A DNA stretch of 5,028 nucleotides from JBHGBB01 sp041946755 (GTDB taxonomy: Bacteria; UBP4; UBA4092; JAOAEQ01), in contig JBHGBB010000240.1 in NCBI GenBank assembly GCA_041946755.1, positions 1 to 5,028 on the forward strand. The letters run 5' to 3'. The position numbers were made by a program, and so were the translations under genes. The notes beneath the pieces were generated by a model. The model saw only the letters and a program-made list of their open reading frames with translations. It was not told the DNA's origin and ran no database searches. Shown one piece after another: positions 1 through 4,939 of this stretch (its first letter is position 1; every line of letters begins with the position of its first letter).

Positions 1-441
1 ACCGCCGAAATCATTCATGCGGCGAACCGCGGAGAACGGATTACCGTTATTTTTATTAATAACGCTGTCTATGGGATGACCGGCGGCCAGATGGCGCCAA
101 CCACATTGCTCGGACAGAAGACCACTACTACCCCTAAAGGGCGGGAATCACGATTAGATGGATATCCCTTAAAAATCTCGGAGCTATTAGCGCAACTTGA
201 TGGAACAGTATATATCGAACGGAATACAGTAAATAATCCGAAAAATATCAAAAAGACGAAACAGGCGATAAAAAAAGCGTTTGAAATCCAAATGATGGAT
301 ATTGGGTTTACTATGATAGAAATATTATCCATGTGTCCGACTGATTGGGGTTTAAGTCCGATCGAGTCAACCAAATGGATTGAAGAGGTCATGGTAAAAA
401 CATTTCCACTCGGAGTGATAAAAGATAGTAGTATAAAATAA
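1..441 (+). CDS. korB: 2-oxoacid:ferredoxin oxidoreductase beta subunit (KOR/VOR type), 3' part only
   Basis: The TPP-binding beta subunit of a heteromeric 2-oxoacid:ferredoxin oxidoreductase, a cytoplasmic enzyme that oxidatively decarboxylates a 2-oxoacid to acyl-CoA and reduces ferredoxin. The gene runs in from outside the window; the frame is open from base 1 and 146 residues are visible before TAA. The visible part starts late in the TPP domain: NNAVYGMTGGQMAPTT (visible residues 20-35) is the conserved cofactor-binding segment after the GDG motif, which would lie upstream of base 1. Then come TTTTPKGR, a GYPLKISELLAQLDG segment and CPTDWGL, all typical of the beta subunits named KorB or VorA. 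The family Cys ligands expected near the N-terminus are not visible. Whether the substrate is 2-oxoglutarate or a branched-chain 2-oxoacid cannot be decided from this fragment, so the symbol is provisional. The gamma subunit follows after an unusually long gap. Confidence 0.9.
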   Translation, partial: TAEIIHAANRGERITVIFINNAVYGMTGGQMAPTTLLGQKTTTTPKGRESRLDGYPLKISELLAQLDGTVYIERNTVNNPKNIKKTKQAIKKAFEIQMMDIGFTMIEILSMCPTDWGLSPIESTKWIEEVMVKTFPLGVIKDSSIK

Positions 442-443
442 AA

Positions 444-565
444 CCGAAATTCGAATATCGAATAGCGAAACAATACTTAAATTTGAAATTAGAAACAAAA
501 CAAACCATCTGGAGCATTCGAATATGGTTTTCTGTTTTGGAATTCGGATTTCGATATTCGGATTT
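444..565. repeat. Imperfect palindromic intergenic repeat between beta and gamma genes
   Basis: This stretch has a long imperfect inverted repeat. The outer arms are 447-469 and 543-565, matching at 19 of 23 positions by hand, with a perfect 11-bp core CGAATATCGAA (452-462) against TTCGATATTCG (550-560). A weaker inner pair (AAAACAAACCA at 497-507 against TGGTTTTCTGTTTT at 525-538) would extend the hairpin around a loop near 508-524. It is unlike coding sequence and fills the gap between two genes of one operon. I recall GAA/TTC-rich palindromes of this general look (cgaatatcgaa, ggatttcgatattcgg) scattered between genes in several anaerobic and candidate-phylum bacteria. That recollection is not verified here, and no transposase or clear target duplication is visible. 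It is probably a small non-autonomous dispersed element. Confidence 0.65.
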
Positions 566-575
566 GCTTTTAAGT

Positions 576-1112
576 ATGCATGAAGAAATAATTGCTGCCG
601 GATATGGCGGTCAAGGATTAATATTTTTAGGGCATGTTTTAGCGCATCTCGGAATGCTGCTAGAAAAGAATGTTACCTCGTTTCCATCATACGGTGCCGA
701 GATGCGGGGCGGTACCGCAAATTGTGCGGTAATCATTTCCGATACTGAGATTGCATCTCCGGTGGTAGAGAAACCCACTTCGTTAATTGCGATGAATCAG
801 CAATCGTTGGATAAATTCGAATCGCTGGTTTTGGCGCAAGGAATCATTCTAGTTAATACTTCGTTAGCAAAACCAGTATTATCCAGAAAGAATATTCGAT
901 ATGATACTATTCCCGCTAGTGAAATAGCGGATAAATTGGGTAATATTCGAACCGCAAATATGGTGATTTTGGGAGCGTACTTAAAAGCCATAAATCTTGC
1001 GACAATACATCAAGCGGAACAAGCGCTAAAATCGGTTATTCCCCCGAAGCGGATTAACCTGGTTGAACTTAATCTAAAAGCAATCCAGGCGGGATTTGAA
1101 TATCGGAAATAG
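576..1112 (+). CDS. korC: 2-oxoacid:ferredoxin oxidoreductase gamma subunit (KOR/VOR type)
   Basis: The gamma subunit (pyruvate/ketoisovalerate oxidoreductase catalytic domain family) of the complex whose beta subunit ends at 441. It is 178 aa, normal for stand-alone gamma subunits. The family motifs are GYGGQG at residues 9-14, SYGAEMRGGTANC at 38-50, the SPVV segment at 61-64 and RTANMVILGA at 125-134. I chose ATG 576 because the protein then begins MHEEIIAAGYGGQG, as in relatives. The frame is open back to a TTG at 483, but those 31 extra codons come from the palindromic repeat and resemble no gamma N-terminus. There is no convincing Shine-Dalgarno before 576 (the bases are GCTTTTAAGT), perhaps because the repeat separated the gene from its original upstream sequence. 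The KOR-versus-VOR substrate question applies here too. The stop codon lies inside an inverted repeat. Confidence 0.88.
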   Translation: MHEEIIAAGYGGQGLIFLGHVLAHLGMLLEKNVTSFPSYGAEMRGGTANCAVIISDTEIASPVVEKPTSLIAMNQQSLDKFESLVLAQGIILVNTSLAKPVLSRKNIRYDTIPASEIADKLGNIRTANMVILGAYLKAINLATIHQAEQALKSVIPPKRINLVELNLKAIQAGFEYRK

Positions 1113-1130
1113 CCGGTATTATTTCCGATA
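1101..1130 (+). terminator. Stem-loop overlapping the gamma-subunit stop codon, possible operon terminator
   Basis: TATCGGAAATA (1101-1111) and TATTTCCGATA (1120-1130) form a perfect 11-bp inverted repeat with an 8-base loop. It lies at the end of the upstream operon, includes the last codons and most of the TAG stop, and is followed by ATTATCGTTT. The stem is only moderately GC-rich and there is no proper T tract. It may be a weak terminator or a 3'-end-stabilising hairpin. The new promoter 40 bp downstream supports a transcript boundary here. Confidence 0.5.
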
Positions 1131-1155
1131 ATTATCGTTTAAATAGCGTTGAATT

Positions 1156-1199
1156 TTATAACAAAAATCATTTGCATTCACTATGATACTTTGTTATAA
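1156..1199. promoter_or_regulatory. Nested dyad symmetry enclosing the por promoter, operator candidate
   Basis: TTATAACAAA (1156-1165) and TTTGTTATAA (1190-1199) are perfect 10-bp inverted repeats. Inside them, ATCAT (1167-1171) and ATGAT (1183-1187) are a second inverted pair, leaving an 11-base centre at 1172-1182. The -35 hexamer falls in the centre and the -10 hexamer in the right arm. A dimeric regulator bound here would cover the promoter. The composition is AT-rich, so some symmetry could be chance. No named regulator can be assigned. Confidence 0.45.
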
Positions 1200-1200
1200 T
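1172..1200 (+). promoter_or_regulatory. Sigma70-type promoter of the porCDAB operon
   Basis: TTGCAT (1172-1177) and a consensus TATAAT (1195-1200) are separated by exactly 17 bp. Transcription would start near 1207, giving an untranslated leader of about 90 bases before porC. The site lies in the only sizeable gap between the upstream oxidoreductase operon and the por genes. Confidence 0.78.
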
Positions 1201-1239
1201 TATTTAGGTAAACCAAATCAAATTTAGGCAATAAAAATC

Positions 1240-1269
1240 AAGGCATCTTGATCGAAATCGGGATGCCTT
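1240..1269 (+). promoter_or_regulatory. Hairpin in the por 5' leader (also terminator-like on the minus strand)
   Basis: The RNA folds into a continuous 13-bp stem: AAGGCATCTTGAT (1240-1252) pairs with ATCGGGATGCCTT (1257-1269), including two G-U pairs, closing on the 4-base loop CGAA. It sits between the promoter and the Shine-Dalgarno site, ending 11-13 bases before the latter. On the plus strand it is followed by AAAATATG, so it is not an intrinsic terminator for por. On the minus strand the hairpin is followed by GATTTTTAT, a terminator-like T tract. Likely roles are mRNA 5'-end protection, a regulatory leader, or stopping antisense transcription; the sequence does not decide between them. 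Confidence 0.6.
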
Positions 1270-1280
1270 AAAATATGTAT

Positions 1281-1288
1281 AAAGGAGG
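1281..1288 (+). promoter_or_regulatory. Strong ribosome binding site fixing the TTG start of porC
   Basis: AAAGGAGG is close to a perfect anti-Shine-Dalgarno match. Its end is 9 bases before TTG 1298, the normal distance. The nearest in-frame ATG (1307) would be 18 bases away, which is too far, so TTG is the better start. Confidence 0.85.
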
Positions 1289-1297
1289 TCGTTCAAC

Positions 1298-1873
1298 TTG
1301 GCACAAATGGTTGAAATACGATGGCACGGTCGCGGTGGACAAGGAGTAAAAACTGCGGCTACAATGTTAGCAGAAGCAGCGTTAAATGAAGGGAAACATT
1401 CGCAAGGGTTCCCGGAATATGGGCCGGAACGAATGGGTGCTCCGGTGCGCGGATATACCCGGTTGAGCGCAGAACCGATCGTGGTTCATTGCTCAATCCA
1501 GAATCCGCAAGTAGTGGTAGTGCTCGATCCGACATTATTGGTCAGTGAAAATGTCGCAGAAGGATTGATCGAAGGCGGTAAGGTGTTGGTAAACACTCCG
1601 TTAACTCCAGCCGAAATTCGGAAACAGATGAAGTTAAACGGCAATGCAAAAGTTTTCACCATCAATGCAACTCAGATTGCACTCGATGAACTGAAACGGG
1701 AGATTCCAAATACTCCGATGGTAGGTGCGTTGACCCGAATTGCTGAAGTGTTAAAACTGGATACCATAGAAGCTGATTTGAAAAAGAAATTTGGTAAGAA
1801 ATTCCGACCGGAGGTAGTTGAAGGTAATCTTCGAGCAGTCCGCCGGGCATATAACGAAGTTAAAGGAGAATAA
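1298..1873 (+). CDS. porC: Pyruvate:ferredoxin oxidoreductase gamma subunit
   Basis: Gamma subunit (PorC, also called PorG) of heterotetrameric pyruvate:ferredoxin oxidoreductase, which converts pyruvate and CoA to acetyl-CoA and CO2 while reducing ferredoxin, reversibly. It is 191 aa, normal for the family. Motifs seen are WHGRGGQGVKTAA (residues 9-21), FPEYGPERMGAPVRGYTR (38-55) and NTPMVGAL (138-145), followed by a charged C-terminal helix region. The PEYGPERMGAPV motif separates it from the SYGAEMRGG motif of the gamma subunit encoded at 576-1112, so the two belong to different complexes. The start is TTG, set by the strong Shine-Dalgarno at 1281-1288. It is the first gene of a four-gene operon; porD begins 5 bases after its stop. 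Confidence 0.95.
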   Translation: MAQMVEIRWHGRGGQGVKTAATMLAEAALNEGKHSQGFPEYGPERMGAPVRGYTRLSAEPIVVHCSIQNPQVVVVLDPTLLVSENVAEGLIEGGKVLVNTPLTPAEIRKQMKLNGNAKVFTINATQIALDELKREIPNTPMVGALTRIAEVLKLDTIEADLKKKFGKKFRPEVVEGNLRAVRRAYNEVKGE

Positions 1874-1878
1874 GACGT

Positions 1879-2181
1879 ATGGCGAGCGATAAAAAAGAAT
1901 GTTGGAAAGAATTAGTCGAAGGCGGATATATTCTAGAAGCCGGCAATTCAGAGGAATATGAAACCGGGTCTTGGCGAACATATCGGCCGCGTTGGATACC
2001 GGAAAATTGTATCCAATGTCTATTCTGCTTTATTTATTGCCCGGATTCCTCGGTAACGGTTAAAGATGGAAAACGAGGAGATTTTAATTATAAGTTCTGT
2101 AAAGGATGCGGTATTTGCGCGAAAGAATGTCCGGCGAAAAATAAAGCGATTGTTATGGAATTAGAAGTTAAAGGTGAGTAA
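1879..2181 (+). CDS. porD: Pyruvate:ferredoxin oxidoreductase delta subunit (2[4Fe-4S] ferredoxin-like)
   Basis: The 100-aa delta subunit that carries electrons from the PorAB active site toward external ferredoxin. Two complete CxxCxxCxxxCP motifs are present, at C44-C47-C50-C54 and C74-C77-C80-C84, enough for two [4Fe-4S] clusters. One additional Cys (C8) is outside the motifs. The N-terminal region with SWRTYRPRWIPENC is typical of PorD and distinguishes it from free ferredoxins. The start ATG 1879 follows AAAGGAG (1862-1868), which lies in the end of porC, with a 10-base spacer, so translation is probably coupled to porC. Confidence 0.95.
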   Translation: MASDKKECWKELVEGGYILEAGNSEEYETGSWRTYRPRWIPENCIQCLFCFIYCPDSSVTVKDGKRGDFNYKFCKGCGICAKECPAKNKAIVMELEVKGE

Positions 2182-2195
2182 TTTAATATTTCGAT

Positions 2196-2210
2196 AAAGG
2201 TGAGGGTGAG
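2196..2210 (+). promoter_or_regulatory. Ribosome binding region deciding the porA start
   Basis: AAAGGTGAGGGTGAG contains overlapping Shine-Dalgarno-like elements. The second, GAGGGTG (2202-2208), is 6 bases before ATG 2215. The in-frame GTG at 2200 lies within this purine-rich block and so is unlikely to be the start. Confidence 0.7.
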
Positions 2211-2214
2211 CTAT

Positions 2215-3429
2215 ATGGCAGTAGAATTAGCCGATAAAAAGAATGAACAAGAATTAATCGTTTCATTGACCGGAAATGATGCGGTCGCTGAAGCGATGCG
2301 TCAAATCAATCCCGATGTAGTCGCCGCGTATCCGATAACTCCGCAAACCGAAATGATGCATAAATTTGCCGAATTTGTTGCTGATGGATTGGTTAAAACC
2401 GAAGTGGTTTTAGTAGAATCGGAACATAGTGCCATGAGCGCTTGTATCGGATCTTCAGCAGCAGGTGCGCGAACGATGACCGCAACTTCGGCCTGCGGAT
2501 TAGCGTTGATGTGGGAAGTGCTCTATGTCGCTGCCGGAATGCGATTACCGATCGTAATGACCGATGTCAACCGCGCATTATCCGCTCCGATTAATATCCA
2601 TTGCGATCATAGCGATACGATGGGTGCACGAGATAGCGGCTGGATTCAACTCTTCTCAGAAAATGCTCAGGAAGCATATGATAATGTGATTCAGGCGATT
2701 CGCATAGCCGAAAATCCTACAGTTAAACTCCCGGTAATGGTGATGATGGATGGATTCATTATCAGCCATACCAATGAACGAATTGAACTTCTACCGGATG
2801 AAACCGTCACCAAATTCGTTGGTGAATATAAGCCGAAGCATTATTTGTTGGATATCGATCATCCGGCAACATTCGGTCCTTTGGATTTGCAAGATTATTA
2901 TTTCGAACATCGGCGGCAGCAAGCTGAAGCGATGAAAAATTCCGGGAAAGTCATTCTTGACATAGCAAAAGAATTCGAGAAAATCTCCGGGCGGTCATAT
3001 GGATATTTCGAAGAATATCAAATGAATGACGCCGATTTGGTTATCGTTTGTCTCGGCTCCACCGCAGGAACCACCAAAGCGGTGGTCGATAAACTCCGGA
3101 AACAGGGCAAAAAAGTCGGTTTGTTGAAACCACGCGTATTCCGTCCTTTCCCATATCAGGAACTCGCTCAAGCATTAAAGAACGCGAAAGCAGTTGCAGT
3201 GCTCGACCGGTCGGATTCATTCAATGGATTCAGTGGTCCGCTCTTTAGTGAGATTCGTGCCGGATTGTATGATTCGGTAGCTAAGGCGAAAATCGTTAAT
3301 TATATCTATGGTTTAGGTGGACGGGATATCGGTCTCAATGAACTCGAAAGCGTTTATACCGATTTGCAGAAAATCGTTGAAACCGGAAAAGTTAAAGAAT
3401 TAATCACCTATCTGGGTGTTCGAGAATAA
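2215..3429 (+). CDS. porA: Pyruvate:ferredoxin oxidoreductase alpha subunit
   Basis: Alpha subunit of pyruvate:ferredoxin oxidoreductase, 404 aa from ATG 2215. It supplies the TPP pyrimidine-binding domain and, with PorB, the active site. Motifs are AAYPITPQTEM (residues 37-47), VESEHSAMSACIGSSAAGAR (67-86), TSACGLALMWE (91-101) and VNRALSAPINIHCDHSD (118-134). By comparison with the Desulfovibrio africanus enzyme, T42 of ITP, E70 of SEH and R120 correspond in my alignment to the substrate- and TPP-contacting Thr31, Glu64 and Arg114, so the active site looks intact. The second half (about 270-400: ADLVIVCLGSTAGTT, KPRVFRPFP, VLDRSDSFNGFSGPL) is the transketolase C-terminal-like domain typical of PorA. 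Length is normal. It follows porD by 33 bases in the operon. No frameshift or truncation is visible. Confidence 0.96.
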   Translation: MAVELADKKNEQELIVSLTGNDAVAEAMRQINPDVVAAYPITPQTEMMHKFAEFVADGLVKTEVVLVESEHSAMSACIGSSAAGARTMTATSACGLALMWEVLYVAAGMRLPIVMTDVNRALSAPINIHCDHSDTMGARDSGWIQLFSENAQEAYDNVIQAIRIAENPTVKLPVMVMMDGFIISHTNERIELLPDETVTKFVGEYKPKHYLLDIDHPATFGPLDLQDYYFEHRRQQAEAMKNSGKVILDIAKEFEKISGRSYGYFEEYQMNDADLVIVCLGSTAGTTKAVVDKLRKQGKKVGLLKPRVFRPFPYQELAQALKNAKAVAVLDRSDSFNGFSGPLFSEIRAGLYDSVAKAKIVNYIYGLGGRDIGLNELESVYTDLQKIVETGKVKELITYLGVRE

Positions 3430-3458
3430 CTATCAATTTTAAAACGAAGGGACATGTT

Positions 3459-4385
3459 ATGGCAGTAAATATTAAACAACTATCAACCAAACCGGATTTA
3501 CTTGCCGGTGGGCATCGAGCTTGTGCCGGATGTACTGGACCGAGCATCATTCGGCAAGCCTTACTCGCTGCGGATACTCCGTTGGTTTGCGGTTCTGCGA
3601 CCGGATGTATGGAAGTAGTTACAACGATTTTCCCTTATACCGCTTGGAAAACCCCGTTTATCCATAACGCATTTGAAAATTCGGCTGCGACCGTAAGCGG
3701 TGTTGAAGCGGCATATCGGTCATTAAAACGACAGGGAAAAGTAAATAAAGATATCCGATTTATTGCGTTTGGTGGAGATGGTGGTACCTACGATATCGGA
3801 TTCCAATCATTATCCGGCGCGATGGAACGCGGGCATCGGATGCTTTATATTTGTTACGACAATGAAGGTTATATGAACACTGGTATCCAACGGTCTGGTT
3901 CAACTCCTTTTGGAACCGCAACTACGACTACTCCGGTAGGTAAGAAACAAGCCGGAAAACCGCAGTATAATAAAGATTTAACCGCAGCGATCATCGCACA
4001 TAATGTACCGTATGTAGCGCAGGCATCAGTCCATAATTTCCGCGATTTTATGGAAAAAGTCCAGAAAGCGTTGGCTGTTGACGGTCCGTCATTTATCAAT
4101 GTATTATCGCCATGTAACCGCGGTTGGCGGGTGAAATTGGAAGATTCAGTTGCAGTAGCGCGAGTAGCCTGGGAAACCTGTTTCTGGCCATTATATGAAG
4201 TCGAAAATGGAGTTTGGAAGATAACGGCGAAGCCGAAAGAGAAAAAACCGATTACTGAATGGCTCCAGATGCAAGGGAGATTTTCCCATCTGTTTAAAGC
4301 GCAGAATCAGCCGATTATTGAACGGATGCAAGCTGAAGTAGACCGACGCTGGAATAATATCCTAGCGCGGGCTGAGCAAAAATAA
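3459..4385 (+). CDS. porB: Pyruvate:ferredoxin oxidoreductase beta subunit
   Basis: Beta subunit, 308 aa, which binds the TPP diphosphate and the proximal [4Fe-4S] cluster next to it. The four expected cluster cysteines are present: C22 and C25 (HRACAGC), C50 (GSATGC) and C219 (LSPCNRGW). The TPP/Mg motif begins with GGDGGTYDIG (residues 105-114) and ends with YDNEGYMNTGIQRSGSTP (133-150), the long form of the beta-subunit motif common in four-subunit enzymes. The C-terminal part (about 240-308) is helical and charged, as in relatives. ATG 3459 follows AAGGGA (3447-3452) with a 6-base spacer and lies 29 bases after porA. This is the last gene of the operon, followed by a hairpin at 4447-4478. 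Confidence 0.96.
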   Translation: MAVNIKQLSTKPDLLAGGHRACAGCTGPSIIRQALLAADTPLVCGSATGCMEVVTTIFPYTAWKTPFIHNAFENSAATVSGVEAAYRSLKRQGKVNKDIRFIAFGGDGGTYDIGFQSLSGAMERGHRMLYICYDNEGYMNTGIQRSGSTPFGTATTTTPVGKKQAGKPQYNKDLTAAIIAHNVPYVAQASVHNFRDFMEKVQKALAVDGPSFINVLSPCNRGWRVKLEDSVAVARVAWETCFWPLYEVENGVWKITAKPKEKKPITEWLQMQGRFSHLFKAQNQPIIERMQAEVDRRWNNILARAEQK

Positions 4386-4422
4386 CCAATTTTAGTATAT
4401 AATATTCACTTCAATTTAGACT

Positions 4423-4434
4423 TACCTTAAGGTA
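4423..4434. repeat. Perfect 12-bp palindrome downstream of porB
   Basis: TACCTTAAGGTA reads the same on both strands. It lies 38 bases after the porB stop and 12 bases before the larger hairpin. It could be a protein site or part of the 3' transcript structure; nothing in the sequence identifies a role. Confidence 0.35.
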
Positions 4435-4446
4435 GAGCTACTTTGC

Positions 4447-4478
4447 GGAGTAATCCCGAATATTATCGGGATTACTCC
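4447..4478 (+). terminator. Stem-loop after porB, probable operon terminator
   Basis: GGAGTAATCCCGA (4447-4459) and TCGGGATTACTCC (4466-4478) make a perfect 13-bp stem with a 6-base loop. It is 61 bases after the porB stop, where a terminator is expected. The sequence after it (CAATTTCAATT) is T-rich but has no uninterrupted T tract, so termination may be incomplete or factor-assisted. Confidence 0.6.
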
Positions 4479-4486
4479 CAATTTCA

Positions 4487-4510
4487 ATTCCCCGGTAGCT
4501 CAATGGCGGA
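4487..4510 (+). repeat. 24-bp direct repeat, upstream copy (5' end of tRNA-Asn)
   Basis: The 24 bases here are identical to 4916-4939. Twenty-two of them (from 4489) are the first 22 bases of tRNA-Asn; two flanking bases (AT) also match. The copies are 429 bp apart and enclose most of the tRNA remnant and the whole GIY-YIG gene. They could be the trace of a duplication or of an insertion at the tRNA. Confidence 0.85.
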
Positions 4511-4565
4511 AGGAGTCCGCCTGAGGCGGATTAACCCGCTAAATATGGATTCAAGTCTGATATAA
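4489..4565 (+). pseudogene. Broken tRNA-Asn remnant
   Basis: The first 22 bases equal the intact tRNA-Asn at 4918, covering the acceptor 5' strand and most of the D arm. After that the copy decays. About 20 bases stand where the functional gene has 11 before TTAACC. This insert includes TCCGCCTGAGGCGGA (4516-4530), a small palindrome. The anticodon arm can still pair (GGCGG 4525-4529 with CCGCT 4536-4540), but its loop is ATTAAC, 6 bases, lacking the G of the GTT anticodon. A T-arm-like stretch (GGATTCAAGTC, 4547-4557) remains, but its stem no longer pairs. No acceptor 3' strand or CCA is found. It cannot make a working tRNA. The 3' boundary is approximate. Confidence 0.8.
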
Positions 4566-4582
4566 ATAGAAGGATAATATAT

Positions 4583-4849
4583 ACGGAATATCATGTTTAT
4601 GTTTTGCAGAGTATCACAACAGGGGAAATCTATATCGGACAAACCAGTGATTTAACCAGACGTATCACGCAGCATAATGATCCGTTATGTAAATTAACAC
4701 TGCATACAAAACGCAGACATGGACCGTGGCGTCTTGTTTATTCCGAAGTATGTAAAGATCGAAGTTCAGCAATGAAGCGGGAAAAGGAACTGAAATCAGG
4801 TAAAGGCCGAGAATGGATTAGGAACCAAGTTTTAACATGTTATCAATAG
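4583..4849 (+). CDS. Small GIY-YIG nuclease-domain protein with ACG in place of its start codon
   Basis: An 88-codon reading frame for a single-domain GIY-YIG protein of the short YhbQ/UvrC-N-terminal-like type. Numbering from codon 4583: VYV (5-7) and YIG (17-19) form the paired GIY-YIG motif, R27 in DLTRR is the expected catalytic arginine, H31-N32 is the usual QHN, and E67 in KREKELK is the expected metal-binding glutamate. The KR.GPWRLVY stretch (about 43-53) is also typical. The family N-terminus would read M-E-Y-H-V-Y-V-L-Q-S, but the codon at the M position is ACG. AGAAGGA (4568-4574) lies 8 bases upstream, ideal for a start at 4583. The next possible in-frame start, TTG 4604, would delete the first motif strand. 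Either ACG is used poorly or the gene is newly inactivated; catalytic residues are otherwise intact. It lies between a broken and an intact tRNA-Asn. Substrate unknown. Confidence 0.75.
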   Translation, partial: TEYHVYVLQSITTGEIYIGQTSDLTRRITQHNDPLCKLTLHTKRRHGPWRLVYSEVCKDRSSAMKREKELKSGKGREWIRNQVLTCYQ

Positions 4850-4876
4850 CTTAATCAAACTAGTTGCGGATGAGTC

Positions 4877-4906
4877 TTTACAATAAATTTAAATTTTAGA
4901 TATAAT
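4877..4906 (+). promoter_or_regulatory. Promoter of tRNA-Asn
   Basis: TTTACA (4877-4882) and a consensus TATAAT (4901-4906) are 18 bp apart. The predicted start near 4913 is only about five bases before the mature tRNA 5' end. It follows the GIY-YIG stop codon by 27 bases, so the tRNA does not depend on upstream transcription. Confidence 0.72.
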
Positions 4907-4915
4907 ATAACCACC

Positions 4916-4939
4916 ATTCCCCGGTAGCTCAATGGCGGA
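4916..4939 (+). repeat. 24-bp direct repeat, downstream copy (5' end of intact tRNA-Asn)
   Basis: Identical to 4487-4510. This copy is inside the functional tRNA gene and is presumably the source sequence or is held constant by selection. The identity ends at the D arm. Confidence 0.85.

Noticed and set aside
69..473. Long minus-strand open frame opposite the beta subunit gene
   Set aside because: It lies opposite clear KOR/VOR beta-subunit coding sequence, has no family motifs, and is a shadow frame. The other minus-strand frames (797-991, 1662-1850, 1751-1981, 3869-4099) fail for the same reason.
1156..1199. Rex repressor site, because of TTGTTA/TAACAA half-sites
   Set aside because: Known Rex sites have TTGTTAA and TTAACAA facing each other a few bases apart. 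Here the half-sites are in the opposite order and 24 bases apart, so the name is not supported.
2200..2214. GTG 2200 as the porA start
   Set aside because: The codon is part of the purine-rich ribosome-binding block. ATG 2215 has a suitable Shine-Dalgarno 6 bases upstream and gives a normal PorA N-terminus.
2750..2935. 61-codon plus-strand frame inside porA
   Set aside because: It overlaps PorA in another frame, has no ribosome site and no recognisable domain.
4398..4403. TATAAT after porB as a promoter
   Set aside because: No acceptable -35 hexamer lies 15-19 bp upstream, and the region is AT-rich enough for a chance match.
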